A model generated the notes under the pieces. The model did no database searches, had not been told where the DNA came from, and worked only from the letters and a program-made list of their open reading frames with translations. Shown here piece after piece: positions 25,965 to 34,854 of a stretch of 64,000 bases of DNA (its first letter is position 1; each line of letters starts with the position of its first letter). The stretch comes from JADKAV01 sp963732355 (GTDB lineage Bacteria; Actinomycetota; Actinomycetes; S36-B12; UBA10799). The stretch is from positions 62,001-126,000 of the forward strand of contig CAVSZD010000003.1 of NCBI GenBank assembly GCA_963732355.1, given 5' to 3'. The translations under genes and the position numbers were made by a program.

Positions 25965-26626
25965 GGCGGCGCAAATGGGGCGTGGCGTTGGTGGCGGTCC
26001 TCATCGGCATGGGTGCGGTTGCTGTCGTGCAGGGCCAGGACACCAACGAGTTCCTCGCCACGGCGCGAGAACCCGACCTTGTGCGCTTGCTCGACGACCT
26101 GCAATCGCGCCAGACCCGCCTGGACGGTGAGATCCTGCGCTTGCAGGGGGCTGAGCAGAGGCTGCGTACGGGCACAAGTGCCGAAGCGCTGCAGGAGACC
26201 CAGGAGCGGGCCAACGACCTGCGGGTGCTGGCCGGGACCACCGCGGTGCGTGGCCCGGGGATCATGATGCGCATCGAGGGTGAGGATTCGTTCTTCGCCT
26301 CGGACCTGCTGAACACCGTGCAGGAGTTGCGCGATGCCGGCGCCGAAGCCATCGAGGTCAACGGCCGCCGGGTGGTGGTGAACACGTGGTTCAGTGACAC
26401 TGCCACTGGGATCTCGGTGAGCGGGGCCGCGATCGGGGCGCCTTATCAACTGATGGCCATTGGGGGACCGAGCACAATGGCCACGGCCATGCGCATCCCC
26501 GGAGGCATCGTGGACACGGTCCAATCCCAGGACGGATCGGTGGTCATCACCGAACTGGAGAAGGTCGAGATCCTGAGCACGGTGAACCTGGCCGAGCCTG
26601 ACCCCCAGGTCATTGTGACCGACTAG
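25961..26626 (+). CDS. DUF881 membrane-anchored protein (second copy)
   Basis: 221 aa: short basic N-terminus RRRKWG, one helix, a coiled coil (about residues 30-90), then the DUF881 domain with VRGPGIMMRIEGEDSFFASD and DAGAEAIEVNGRRVV. It lacks the long cytosolic N-terminus of the first copy, so the two are not interchangeable. ATG 25961 overlaps the sbp stop. Confidence 0.87.
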   Translation: MRRRKWGVALVAVLIGMGAVAVVQGQDTNEFLATAREPDLVRLLDDLQSRQTRLDGEILRLQGAEQRLRTGTSAEALQETQERANDLRVLAGTTAVRGPGIMMRIEGEDSFFASDLLNTVQELRDAGAEAIEVNGRRVVVNTWFSDTATGISVSGAAIGAPYQLMAIGGPSTMATAMRIPGGIVDTVQSQDGSVVITELEKVEILSTVNLAEPDPQVIVTD

Positions 26627-26629
26627 GCT
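26624..26629 (+). promoter_or_regulatory. -10 box of gcvH, leaderless type
   Basis: TAGGCT, seven bases before ATG 26637; its first three bases are the stop codon of the preceding DUF881 gene. Confidence 0.5.
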
Positions 26630-26636
26630 TTGGGGC

Positions 26637-27023
26637 ATGACCGCACCTGATGATCGACGTTTCACCCGTGAGCACGAGTGGATTCTGTCGCTGGAGAACG
26701 GAAACTTGAGGATCGGCATCACCGACTTCGCCCAGGACGCCCTCGGTGACGTTGTGTTCGTCTCGCTGCCGGAGGTCGGTACCTCCCTGCGCGCTGGGGA
26801 CGCCTGTGGAGAGGTCGAATCGACCAAGAGTGTCAGCGAGATCTACGCCCCCGTGGATGGGACGGTTGTCGCGCGCAACGACGCTGTCGAGACCGCACCG
26901 GAGACGATCAACGCCGATCCGTACGAGGGCGGCTGGCTGTACGTGCTGGAACCCAGCGATCAGGAGGCGGTGGAGTCTCTGCTCAGTGCCCAGGACTACG
27001 AGGAACTGGTCGCCGGGAAATAG
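26637..27023 (+). CDS. gcvH: Glycine cleavage system H protein
   Basis: 128 aa lipoyl carrier that shuttles the aminomethyl group from glycine decarboxylase (GcvP) to GcvT. The lipoylation site is Lys64 in GEVESTKSVSEIYAPVDG; the N-terminus has HEWI and the C-terminus EGGWLYVLEP, both standard. gcvP lies 2.4 kb downstream; gcvT is not in the window. Confidence 0.95.
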   Translation: MTAPDDRRFTREHEWILSLENGNLRIGITDFAQDALGDVVFVSLPEVGTSLRAGDACGEVESTKSVSEIYAPVDGTVVARNDAVETAPETINADPYEGGWLYVLEPSDQEAVESLLSAQDYEELVAGK

Positions 27024-27056
27024 GCCGCTGAAGGCAGGATTCGTCGAGGGAGTCAC

Positions 27057-27542
27057 GTGAACAACCAGTGCATACGCTGTGGGCGTCCGCTCGAGCCTGA
27101 GGACCGCTTCTGTTCGGCATGCGGTGCCCCGCGGCCCCGCGACGACACCGACGCAACAGGTGTAGTCATCGCTGAGGCTGCGGACACCGGCCCGATTCCG
27201 GTGGTGGAGGGTCTGTCCGGCTTGACCAAGGGTATGAGTGTCATCGTCGTGCAGCGAGGCCCGGAGATCGGGCAGCGCTTCGAACTGGCAGGCCCGCGTC
27301 TGACGGTAGGACGCGCCGCGGAATGCGACATCATGCTCGACGATGTCACGGTGAGTCGCCACCACGCCGAGTTCGTGGCGCAGGGTGATGGCTGGGCGCT
27401 GGTGGACCTAGGGTCGCTGAACGGCACCTACGTCAACCGAAACTCCGTGGAGCGTCACCTGCTGACCTCCGGTGACCTCGTTCAGATCGGCAAGTTCCGT
27501 CTGCAGTACTTGCACGCCGATGAGGATCACCCGGCTGAATGA
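27057..27542 (+). CDS. FHA-domain regulator with zinc ribbon (GarA/OdhI-like)
   Basis: 161 aa. Residues 5-23 hold a CxxC...CxxC zinc ribbon (CIRCGRPLEPEDRFCSACG). The FHA domain follows from about residue 60 with GRAAECDIML, SRHHAEF and LGSLNGTYVN. By position and domain it corresponds to GarA (Rv1827) or OdhI, which inhibit 2-oxoglutarate dehydrogenase and are controlled by kinase phosphorylation of an N-terminal ETTS-type motif. That motif is not visible here, so control may differ. GTG 27057 follows GAGGGAG. Confidence 0.85.
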   Translation: MNNQCIRCGRPLEPEDRFCSACGAPRPRDDTDATGVVIAEAADTGPIPVVEGLSGLTKGMSVIVVQRGPEIGQRFELAGPRLTVGRAAECDIMLDDVTVSRHHAEFVAQGDGWALVDLGSLNGTYVNRNSVERHLLTSGDLVQIGKFRLQYLHADEDHPAE

Positions 27543-28210
27543 GCAAGCAGATGTTTGGAATCGGGGAGACCGTCTCCTCCCTGCGCGCGCAGTTTCCGGA
27601 TATCAGTGTGAGCAAGATCCGGTTCCTGGAGGCCGAAGGGCTGGTCGAACCGCTGCGGACGCCATCGGGGTACCGCAAGTACACACCCGCCCACGTTGAC
27701 CGGATCCGGTATGTGCTGACGATGCAGCGCGACCACTACCTGCCGCTACGGGTGATCGCTGAGCATCTTGATGCTCTCGATAGGGGTCTGACACCGCCCG
27801 AACCCGCGGATTCGACACCCTCGGCAGCCGCGATCACGGCAGCCGACCCGGATCTGCGCAGTCTCGACACCGGCGTACGGTTGCTGGCCGACGAGTTGTG
27901 TCGGGAATCGGGGCTCTCCAAACCGGAATTGACCGACGCCATCGCGATCGGTGTGCTTCCCGCGGCCGAGGTCTACTCCTTGGACGATCTGGAGACGGCT
28001 CGTGGACTCGCCGCACTGGTCGAGTGTGGGGTGCCCGTGCGTAACACCCGGCCCATGGCACTGGCGGTCAACCGTGAACTCGATCTGTACGCCACCGCCC
28101 TGGGCAAGGTCCGCCGTGGCGAGTCCGACGAAGAGTTCGCGCAGCGATCCCAGAGTCTGGCCACAGCCATCATCAGGGTGCATGTGGCTCTGCTGCGCGC
28201 TGGTCTGTGA
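27539..28210 (+). CDS. ftsR: MerR-family regulator, FtsR-like
   Basis: 223 aa. N-terminal winged-helix FGIGETVSSLRAQFPDISVS followed by KIRFLEAEGLVEPLRTPSGYRKY; an Ala/Pro linker near 90-105; and a helical C-terminal domain with LSKPELTDAIAIGVLP. No metal-binding Cys pair. Position after the FHA gene matches Rv1828 and corynebacterial FtsR, a regulator linked to ftsZ and cell-division expression. The symbol rests on this synteny. ATG overlaps the FHA stop. Confidence 0.8.
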   Translation: MSKQMFGIGETVSSLRAQFPDISVSKIRFLEAEGLVEPLRTPSGYRKYTPAHVDRIRYVLTMQRDHYLPLRVIAEHLDALDRGLTPPEPADSTPSAAAITAADPDLRSLDTGVRLLADELCRESGLSKPELTDAIAIGVLPAAEVYSLDDLETARGLAALVECGVPVRNTRPMALAVNRELDLYATALGKVRRGESDEEFAQRSQSLATAIIRVHVALLRAGL

Positions 28211-28222
28211 CGGTAGGCCTCG

Positions 28223-28244
28223 CGTGCCGGTGGCCGCCGGCACG
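28223..28244 (+). terminator. GC-rich hairpin after ftsR-like gene
   Basis: CGTGCCGG pairs with CCGGCACG across a six-base loop, 12 bases past the stop. No T-tract follows. It probably separates the gcvH-FHA-MerR unit from the DUF151 gene's own promoter. Confidence 0.45.
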
Positions 28245-28252
28245 GTTGGGCG

Positions 28253-28258
28253 TAGAGT
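28253..28258 (+). promoter_or_regulatory. -10 box of DUF151 gene, leaderless type
   Basis: TAGAGT, six bases before GTG 28265. Confidence 0.5.
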
Positions 28259-28264
28259 GAACGG

Positions 28265-28750
28265 GTGCGCGCGGTTGAGGTCGTCGGAGTGCGGGTTGAG
28301 ATGCCGTCCAACCAGCCAATCGTCCTGCTACGGGACGCGGAGTCGGAGAAGTTCTTACCGATCTGGATAGGGGCGGTCGAGGCCACCGCGATCGCATTCG
28401 CCCAGCAAGGCGTGCAGCCCGAGCGGCCTCTCACCCACGATCTGCTGCGCGATGTCCTGGAATCGCTCGGACGCTCGGTGGTCCGGGTGGATATCACCGA
28501 GCTGCGCGACGGGATCTTCTTTGCAGAGTTGGTGTTCGACAACGGTGTGACAGTCTCCGCCAGACCCTCGGATGCGATCGCCCTTGCGCTTCGGACAGCT
28601 TCGCCCTTGTTCGCGGCCGAATCGGTCCTCGAGCAGGCCGGGATCGAGATGCCTGCCGAGGAGGAGGAAGAAGAGGCCGAGGTTGAGGCCTTCCGGGAGT
28701 TCCTGGACCATGTGACGCCTGAAGATTTCGAGGGCGGAAGCGATCAGTGA
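28265..28750 (+). CDS. DUF151 bifunctional nuclease family protein
   Basis: 161 aa. The start VRAVEVVGVRVEMPSNQPIV, LPIWIGAVEATAIAFAQQG and ARPSDAIALALRT are the family core; a very acidic tail (EEEEEEAEVEAF) follows. Related plant and bacterial proteins show RNase/DNase activity; here the role is unknown. Position matches Rv1829, between two MerR regulators. Confidence 0.87.
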   Translation: MRAVEVVGVRVEMPSNQPIVLLRDAESEKFLPIWIGAVEATAIAFAQQGVQPERPLTHDLLRDVLESLGRSVVRVDITELRDGIFFAELVFDNGVTVSARPSDAIALALRTASPLFAAESVLEQAGIEMPAEEEEEEAEVEAFREFLDHVTPEDFEGGSDQ

Positions 28751-28756
28751 CTAAAT

Positions 28757-28767
28757 CTCTACTAGAG
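28757..28767 (+). promoter_or_regulatory. Perfect dyad, candidate MerR operator
   Basis: CTCTA-C-TAGAG, seven bases past the DUF151 stop and upstream of the second MerR gene; GGTTGAGG follows. MerR-type dimers bind such dyads, so autoregulation or control by the first MerR is plausible. Confidence 0.4.
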
Positions 28768-28827
28768 GTTGAGGTATTCGTAGCCGTGAAGTGGGCGTGT
28801 CGGTCGCGTGGTGTGCACCGATCGCCC

Positions 28828-28833
28828 TACGTT
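28828..28833 (+). promoter_or_regulatory. Candidate -10 box for the second MerR gene
   Basis: TACGTT, five bases before ATG 28839 of a 14-codon ORF that abuts the MerR start codon. Confidence 0.4.
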
Positions 28834-28838
28834 GTGAG

Positions 28839-28883
28839 ATGACTAGTCCCGCTGGGGTCACCAGGACAGCCGAGGAGAAGTAG
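28839..28883 (+). CDS. Possible 14-aa upstream ORF
   Basis: ATG ... TAG encodes MTSPAGVTRTAEEK and ends exactly one base before ATG 28884. The MerR ribosome site GAGGAG lies inside it. It could tune MerR translation by coupling, or be chance; no conservation can be judged here. Confidence 0.25.
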   Translation: MTSPAGVTRTAEEK

Positions 28884-29447
28884 ATGAACGAGGCAGCCGC
28901 CGACTCGCCAGCCGTGGCCGAAGCCGAACAGCAGGAATTGTTCGCCGATGACCGGCAGGTTCCCGACGATGCCGGCTACCGGGCCCCGGTGGTGGCCAAA
29001 CTGGTCGGGATCACCTATCGCCAGCTCGACTACTGGGCCCGCACTGAACTGGTCGAACCCAGTTTGCGCTCGGCATCCGGTTCCGGCTCGCAGCGTCTCT
29101 ACAACTTCCGGGACATCGTCACTCTCAAAATCGTGAAGCGGTTGCTCGAAACGGGTGTGACCCTGCAGCAGATCCGCACGGCTCTTGAGCATCTGCGATC
29201 CAGTGGGGTGACCGACCTGTCCCAGATCACGTTGATGAGCGACGGTGCCAGTGTCTATGAGTGCCGCAGCCCGGAGGACGTGATCGATCTCGTCCACGGT
29301 GGACAAGGAGTGTTCGGCATTGCGGTGGGTGCGGTGTGGCGCGAGGTGCAGGCCGATTTGGCCTCACTGCCCGCAGAGCGCGCGCAGGGCGGTACTAGCG
29401 TTGGTGAGGACGAGTTGTCGCGCAGACGCGCACGCAAGATTGGATAA
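28884..29447 (+). CDS. MerR-family regulator (second, Rv1830-like)
   Basis: 187 aa. A ~35-residue acidic N-terminus precedes the MerR helix-turn-helix (GYRAPVVAKLVGITYRQLDY, then WARTELVEPSL) and wing SGSQRLYNFRDIV. The dimer helix contains VTLQQIRTALEHL. No sensor Cys pair. By position it equals Rv1830, between the DUF151 nuclease and glycine decarboxylase. Its stop overlaps the expected gcvP start. Confidence 0.85.
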   Translation: MNEAAADSPAVAEAEQQELFADDRQVPDDAGYRAPVVAKLVGITYRQLDYWARTELVEPSLRSASGSGSQRLYNFRDIVTLKIVKRLLETGVTLQQIRTALEHLRSSGVTDLSQITLMSDGASVYECRSPEDVIDLVHGGQGVFGIAVGAVWREVQADLASLPAERAQGGTSVGEDELSRRRARKIG

Positions 29448-32240
29448 CCACCACGTTCACCGACCGGCACATTGGCCCTGACCACCCCGACCAGCAGCAG
29501 ATGCTGGAAGCTCTTGGTTTCAGCAGCCTCGATGATCTGATGAATGCGGTGGTCCCCGCCGACATCCGCACCCAGGCGCCCTTGGACCTGCCAGGCCCGC
29601 TCGAGGAACCGCAGGCGCTGGAGGCACTGCGCCAGTTGGCCGGGCTCAACCGGCCGCGAAAATCGCTGATCGGCCTGGGATACCACAACACGATCACCCC
29701 GGCGGTCATCAAACGTAACGTTCTGCAGAACCCGGCCTGGTACACCGCGTACACCCCCTACCAGCCGGAGATCTCCCAAGGACGGCTGGAAGGCCTTCTG
29801 ACGTTCCAGACGCTGGTGTCGGACCTGACCGGCTTGCCCGTGGCGAACGCTTCATTGCTGGACGAGCCCACGGCCGCGGCCGAGGCGATGGCGCTGGCCC
29901 ACCGCAGCGGTAAGGGCGATGTGTTTGTTGTGGACCGTGATCTCCACCCCACGACAATGGCAGTGCTCACGACCCGCGCAGAGCCGATCGGAATCGTCCT
30001 GCAGGTCCGCGACGTGTTCAGTGACGACCTGCCGGCTGACTGCTTCGGGGTGCTGGTCGGGTATCCCACGGGGACTGGCGCGGTGCGTGATCTCACGCAG
30101 TTGGCCGAGCGGACGCACGCCGGTGGTGCCCTTCTGGCGGTCACAGCCGACATCTTGGCCCTGGTCTTGCTGCGTGCCCCCGGTGACATGGGTGCCGACA
30201 TCGTTGTGGGATCGGCTCAGCGCTTCGGAGTGCCGATGGGGTTCGGCGGCCCGCACGCGGCGTTCTTGGGTGTGCGCAAGGGTCTCGAACGACAGATCCC
30301 CGGGCGCATGGTGGGGGTGAGCGTCGACTCGGCCGGCAACCCTGGACTACGGCTGGCCCTGCAGACCCGGGAACAGCACATCCGCCGGGATCGGGCCACC
30401 TCCAACATCTGCACCTCGCAGGTCCTGCTGGCCCTGGTCGCGGCCTTCTACGCGCAGTACCACGGGCCAAGCGGGCTGGCTGACATCGCGCAGAAGGTGC
30501 ATGCAAGGGCGGCGAGCCTGGCCGCGGGGCTGCAGGCCGGCGGGCACGCACTGGTGCACGAGGAGTTCTTCGACACTGTGGTCGTGCTTCATGCCGACCC
30601 GGAAGCGGTCATCGAGGCAGCGGCGGAACGCGGTCTGGACCTGCGCGGCCTTGACGGCGCGGTCGGGATCACCTGCGATGAGGTGACAGACGAGGAGGAT
30701 GTCGCGGCGGTGCTCGACTGCTTCGGCTGTGTGCCGGTTGCACGGTCCCAGCCGGATCCCTGCTGCCTTGCAGCGCACCGAGCCCCTGCTTGCCTACCCG
30801 CCGTTCAGTGGGTATCACAACGAGACGGCCATGATGCGCTACCTGCGCCGACTCTCGGACATGGATCTTGCTCTTGACCGCACGATGATCCCCTTGGGCT
30901 CCTGCACCATGAAGTTGAATGCCGCCACCGAGATGGAGGCGATGACCTGGCCGGAGTTCGCCCAGTTGCACCCGTTCGCTCCCGAGGACGAGTCCAGGGG
31001 GACCAGAGCGTTGATCAAAGACGTTGAGGACTGGCTGGCGCAGGCCACCGGTTACGACAAGGTCAGCGTGCAGCCCAACGCCGGGTCGCAGGGGGAGTTC
31101 GCCGGACTGCTGGCGATCAGGGGCTACCACCGTTCCCGTGGTGACCAGGGCCGAGTGGTGTGCCTGGTGCCGAGCAGCGCACACGGCACCAATGCCGCCA
31201 GTGCGGTCATGGCCGGGCTCAAGGTCGTCGTGGTCCGCTGCACGGATGATGGTGACGTCGACATCGAGGATGTGCGGGCCAAGGTCGAGGAACACGGGGA
31301 CCGTCTGGCCGCCATCATGCTCACCTACCCCTCCACGCACGGGGTGTTCGAGACGGGGCTGCGCGAGATCTGCGAGATCGTGCACGGCGCAGGTGGGCAG
31401 GTCTACGTCGATGGTGCGAATATGAACGCCTTGCTGGGCCTGGTACGACTGCCCGAGGCCGGAGCGGATGTCTCGCACCTCAACCTGCACAAGACCTTCT
31501 GCATCCCCCACGGGGGAGGTGGGCCCGGCGTGGGTCCGGTAGCCGTGAAGGCGCACCTGGCCGACTTCTTGCCCGGACACCCACTGGTGCCCGAAGCCGG
31601 GCCGACGGGTCAGGCTCCGGTGTCCGGCGCTCCGTGGGGCAGTGCCGGTGTGCTGATGATCCCGTGGATGTACCTGCAGTTGATGGGTGGCGAAGGGCTC
31701 ACACAGGCCACGAAGGTGGCCATCTTGTCGGCCAACTACATCGCCACCCGGCTTGCCGATCACTACCCGCTGCTGTACTCCGGCGATGGGCTGGTCGCAC
31801 ACGAGTGTCTTCTGGATCTACGGGGGATAACGAGGGCGACGCAGGTGACCGTGGACGACGTGGCCAAGCGGCTCATCGACTACGGATTCCACGCCCCGAC
31901 CATGTCGTTCCCGGTGGCCGGAACCCTGATGGTGGAGCCCACCGAGAGTGAGGACCTTCGGGAGATCGAACGCTTCTGCGAAGCGATGATCGCCATCCGT
32001 GCCGAGATCACCGCGATCGAGGAGGGCCGGATCGCAGTGGAGGACAGCGCCCTGCGCCATGCTCCGCACACCGCCGAGTCGCTGGTCAGCCAATGGGATC
32101 GCGCTTACAGTCGGCGCGAGGCCGTTTTCCCGACCGGTACCGCCGCCGCCAAGTACTGGCCACCAGTGGGCCGGATCGACAACGCCTACGGCGACCGGAA
32201 CCTGCATTGCACCTGTGCGCCTGTGAGCGACTACACCTGA
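29444..32240 (+). pseudogene. gcvP: Glycine dehydrogenase (decarboxylating), frame broken once
   Basis: P protein of the glycine cleavage system, PLP-dependent, ~930 aa once repaired. The conserved N-terminus TTTFTDRHIGPDHPDQQQML begins at 29447, but the codon before it is ATA (29444), not ATG; the first canonical start is ATG 29501. The frame also shifts between about 30730 and 30765: DVAAVLDCFG is followed in another frame by RIPAALQRTEPLLAYPPFSG. The PLP lysine segment LHKTFCIPHGGGGPG near 31490 is intact. Both flaws look like small sequence errors. Confidence 0.85.
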
Positions 32241-32253
32241 GGTACTGGTTGCG

Positions 32254-32259
32254 TAGGCT
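32254..32259 (+). promoter_or_regulatory. Candidate -10 box, CPA1 antiporter
   Basis: TAGGCT, eight bases before ATG 32268. Confidence 0.4.
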
Positions 32260-32267
32260 GCTCACCA

Positions 32268-33824
32268 ATGTTCAGCACTGAGACCTTGAATGTCGCCACC
32301 TATGTGATCCTCGCGGTGGCACTGGCCGGGATCTGCCGCAACCGGGGCTGGTCCTCGGCGATCCCGCTGCTCATCGCGGGGATCGTCGTGGGTCTGGCCC
32401 CGTTCGCCCCGTCCGGTCCGGCTGAACCCGAGTTGTTCCTCGTGCTGATCCTGGCCCCGCTCGTGTTCGGCGAGGGCCTGACCAGTTCCATCGTGGACCT
32501 GCGTCGCGTGAGCAAGCCCGTGGTGGCCCTTGCGGTTGGGCTGGTGGTGTTCGGGGCGGTGCTCGTCGGGATGGTGACCGCGTGGTTGATCCCCGGGATC
32601 TGGGTATCCATGGCGTTCGCCCTCGGGGCCATCCTCGGCCCGACGGATGCGGTGGCGGTCTCGGCAACTGCCCGTAAGGCCGGTCTGCCCCGGCGTCTGG
32701 TGAACATCCTCGAAGGCGAAAGCCTGGTGAATGACGGCACTGCGCTGACGCTGCTTCGCGTGGCTTCGGTGGCTGCTGCGGCCGGAAGTGTTACGGCGCT
32801 GGAAGGGACGATGATCCTGCTCAGTTCCGTGGTCGGCGGTGTTCTGGTGGGGGTCGGCACTGGCTGGCTCTTGACCCAGGTGGTCAAGCGTGGCCGGGAC
32901 TCGACGGTGACCAACGCGTTGATCCTCATCGCACCTCTGCCGGTGTACCTCGCAGCTGAGGCAGTGGAAGGTTCGGGCATCCTTGCTGTCGTTCTGGCCG
33001 CACTGGTGGTGGCCCATGGAAGTTCCAACGAGGTGGAGTACACCGGCCGGTTGCAGGCCTCGGGGCTGTGGCTGACCGTCACGTTCGTGCTGCAGACCGG
33101 TGCCTTCTTCCTGGTGGGTCTGGAGATGCCGCTTGTCATCGAACAGCTGCCCGCAGATCAACTGTGGTTGTTGGCCATCGCAGTGCCCACCGTCTTCCTG
33201 ACACTGGTCGCCGCGAGGTTCGCCTTCGTGTACCTCATGGCGTTGCTGAGCGGGGGCGACATGCGCAAGCCCGAGTGGCTGGTGGCCGCTTGGGCGGGAA
33301 CCCGGGGGCCCGTGTCGGCCTTGGCTGCGTTCACGCTGCCGGTCACCACGCTGTCGGGGGAGGTCATCCCGGGACGCGCGATGGTGATCAGCATCACATT
33401 CGGCGTGGTGTTCCTGTCCCTTCTGCTGGCTCCGACGGTTGCCTGGCTGGCCGCACGTCTGAAGCTGGAGCAGGACGACGATTCGGCGACTCGTCGTCAC
33501 GTGCGGGTGACGCTTGCCCGAGCCGCTCTCGACCGTCTTGAGGAGTTGGAGGAGCAGTCGCAGCGGGCGGGCGAACCCCTGTCGGGCTCGGTGGTACGAC
33601 GTCTTCGGGAGGGCGCGGAGGCCAGGTTGGACCGTGCTGCAGCGATCGCGGAGGGGGACAGGCGTCGCCACGAGCACATGGTCAGCGCCAAGGCGGTGGG
33701 TGTGGAGATGATGCGCGCCGAGCAGGAAGAACTGCTCAGGCTGCGCGACAGCGAGGGGCTGGCCGACGAGATCGTCCGGGAAATGCAGCAGGAGATCGAC
33801 GCCCGGATCAGGGCGCTCAACTAG
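32268..33824 (+). CDS. Na+/H+ antiporter, CPA1/NhaP type
   Basis: 518 aa, about 12 helices. Family ion-site segments FALGAILGPTDAVAVSATAR and LEGESLVNDGTALTLLRV, and GTRGPVSALAAF later, are clear. A ~120-residue cytosolic helical tail (from about residue 400, rich in Glu/Arg) may sense pH or ions. It extrudes Na+ or K+ for protons across the inner membrane. Its end overlaps the convergent HAD gene by four bases. Confidence 0.9.
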   Translation: MFSTETLNVATYVILAVALAGICRNRGWSSAIPLLIAGIVVGLAPFAPSGPAEPELFLVLILAPLVFGEGLTSSIVDLRRVSKPVVALAVGLVVFGAVLVGMVTAWLIPGIWVSMAFALGAILGPTDAVAVSATARKAGLPRRLVNILEGESLVNDGTALTLLRVASVAAAAGSVTALEGTMILLSSVVGGVLVGVGTGWLLTQVVKRGRDSTVTNALILIAPLPVYLAAEAVEGSGILAVVLAALVVAHGSSNEVEYTGRLQASGLWLTVTFVLQTGAFFLVGLEMPLVIEQLPADQLWLLAIAVPTVFLTLVAARFAFVYLMALLSGGDMRKPEWLVAAWAGTRGPVSALAAFTLPVTTLSGEVIPGRAMVISITFGVVFLSLLLAPTVAWLAARLKLEQDDDSATRRHVRVTLARAALDRLEELEEQSQRAGEPLSGSVVRRLREGAEARLDRAAAIAEGDRRRHEHMVSAKAVGVEMMRAEQEELLRLRDSEGLADEIVREMQQEIDARIRALN

Positions 33825-34309
33825 GTCCTGCCCTCTTCCTCCTGGGCCTGCGCCAAGAGATCGAGCTGCTGTACGGGTTCGTCCATCCAGGTCGCCTGAA
33901 GCACCGGCAGCCCAAGCTCGCGCAGGTGTTCGACCACTCGCAGGTCGTCGTCGATCACCGCCGCGATCGTGGCGTGAGCCGCTATCTGGGTGATCACGTC
34001 GGCCTTGTAGTAGCGGGCTGGCCGGCGGTCCCGGTTCGGGCGCATGTGCAGGTCGGCCTCTGGGAAGCCCTGCTCGCGCAGCCAGTCGCGGGTGTCGCGC
34101 CGGCAACGGCTGGGGCGCCCCGTGACGTACACGATCCGCGAGCCTGCGGACAATGCCTCCTTGACCGCGGCCCGACCCTGCTCCAGGACGGGGTCGTCCA
34201 CGGCAGCGGAGAAGAATCCGTGCCAGTCCTTGGGCCGGGTGGCCAGGAAGTGCAATCGGTGCCGGACGTCGGCGAGCACTCCATCGATGTCGAACACAGT
34301 CACCGTCAC
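33821..34309 (-). CDS. HAD-superfamily phosphatase (PNKP-3'-phosphatase-like)
   Basis: 162 aa. HAD motif I VFDIDGVLAD (Asp7, Asp9), motif II VYVTGRPS and motif IV VIDDDLRVV are present; the insert LHMRPNRDRRPARYYKADVI resembles polynucleotide-kinase 3'-phosphatase-like domains. Substrate unknown. GTG 34309 is supported by TACCGT six bases upstream; longer starts would add unconserved residues overlapping the divergent thioesterase. Confidence 0.8.
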   Translation of the reverse strand: MTVTVFDIDGVLADVRHRLHFLATRPKDWHGFFSAAVDDPVLEQGRAAVKEALSAGSRIVYVTGRPSRCRRDTRDWLREQGFPEADLHMRPNRDRRPARYYKADVITQIAAHATIAAVIDDDLRVVEHLRELGLPVLQATWMDEPVQQLDLLAQAQEEEGRT

Positions 34310-34315
34310 CCCCCG

Positions 34316-34321
34316 ACGGTA
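34316..34321 (-). promoter_or_regulatory. -10 box of the HAD gene, leaderless type
   Basis: Coding-strand TACCGT, six bases before GTG 34309. Confidence 0.5.
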
Positions 34322-34343
34322 ACGGCTGACAGGCACTGGTGGA

Positions 34344-34802
34344 ATGCTCGTGGCCATGGACTTTGAGGCTGTTAAGGCGAGTCTGCCCACCCTGGTTCCG
34401 ATGGTCGCGACGTTGTCGCTGGAGTTCCTGGAACTTGACGCGAACACTGCTGTACTGAGGTTGCCGGATCAGAAGGAGTACCACAATCACATCGGCGGGC
34501 CCCACGCCGGAGCGATGTTCACGCTGGGGGAGTCCGCCTCCGGTGCCCTGGTCCTGGGCAACTTCGCCGAGCACCTGTCCGTGGTCACGCCCCTGGCAGT
34601 CGAGGCCAACATCGCCTACAAGAAGGTCGCCATGGGCCCCGTGGTGGCCACAGCGGTGATGAGCAGGCCCGCCGATCAGATCCTGGCCGAACTGCACGGC
34701 GGTGCCCGTCCTGAATTCCAGGTGGACATCACCATCGCCGATGCGCAGGGCAACGTCACTGGGCAGATGTATGTGATCTGGACGCTCAAGCCCAATCGTT
34801 GA
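34344..34802 (+). CDS. Hotdog-fold thioesterase-like protein (DUF4442)
   Basis: 152 aa single hotdog domain: NHIGGPHAGAMFTLGESASG gives the central helix, VEANIAYKKVA and GNVTGQMYVIWTLKP the strands. Matches the DUF4442/PaaI-like acyl-CoA thioesterase group; substrate unknown. ATG 34344 and ATG 34356 are both possible. Divergent from the HAD gene by 34 bases, 52 bases before thrS. Confidence 0.78.
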   Translation: MLVAMDFEAVKASLPTLVPMVATLSLEFLELDANTAVLRLPDQKEYHNHIGGPHAGAMFTLGESASGALVLGNFAEHLSVVTPLAVEANIAYKKVAMGPVVATAVMSRPADQILAELHGGARPEFQVDITIADAQGNVTGQMYVIWTLKPNR

Positions 34803-34818
34803 ACCAGTCAGCGCTCAC

Positions 34819-34824
34819 TAGACT
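34819..34824 (+). promoter_or_regulatory. Candidate -10 box of thrS
   Basis: TAGACT, 30 bases before GTG 34855. The short leader holds only the AGAAGGG ribosome site, leaving no room for a T-box. Confidence 0.45.
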
Positions 34825-34854
34825 GGGCACGTATTCGCGAAGAAGGGTGTGCCC

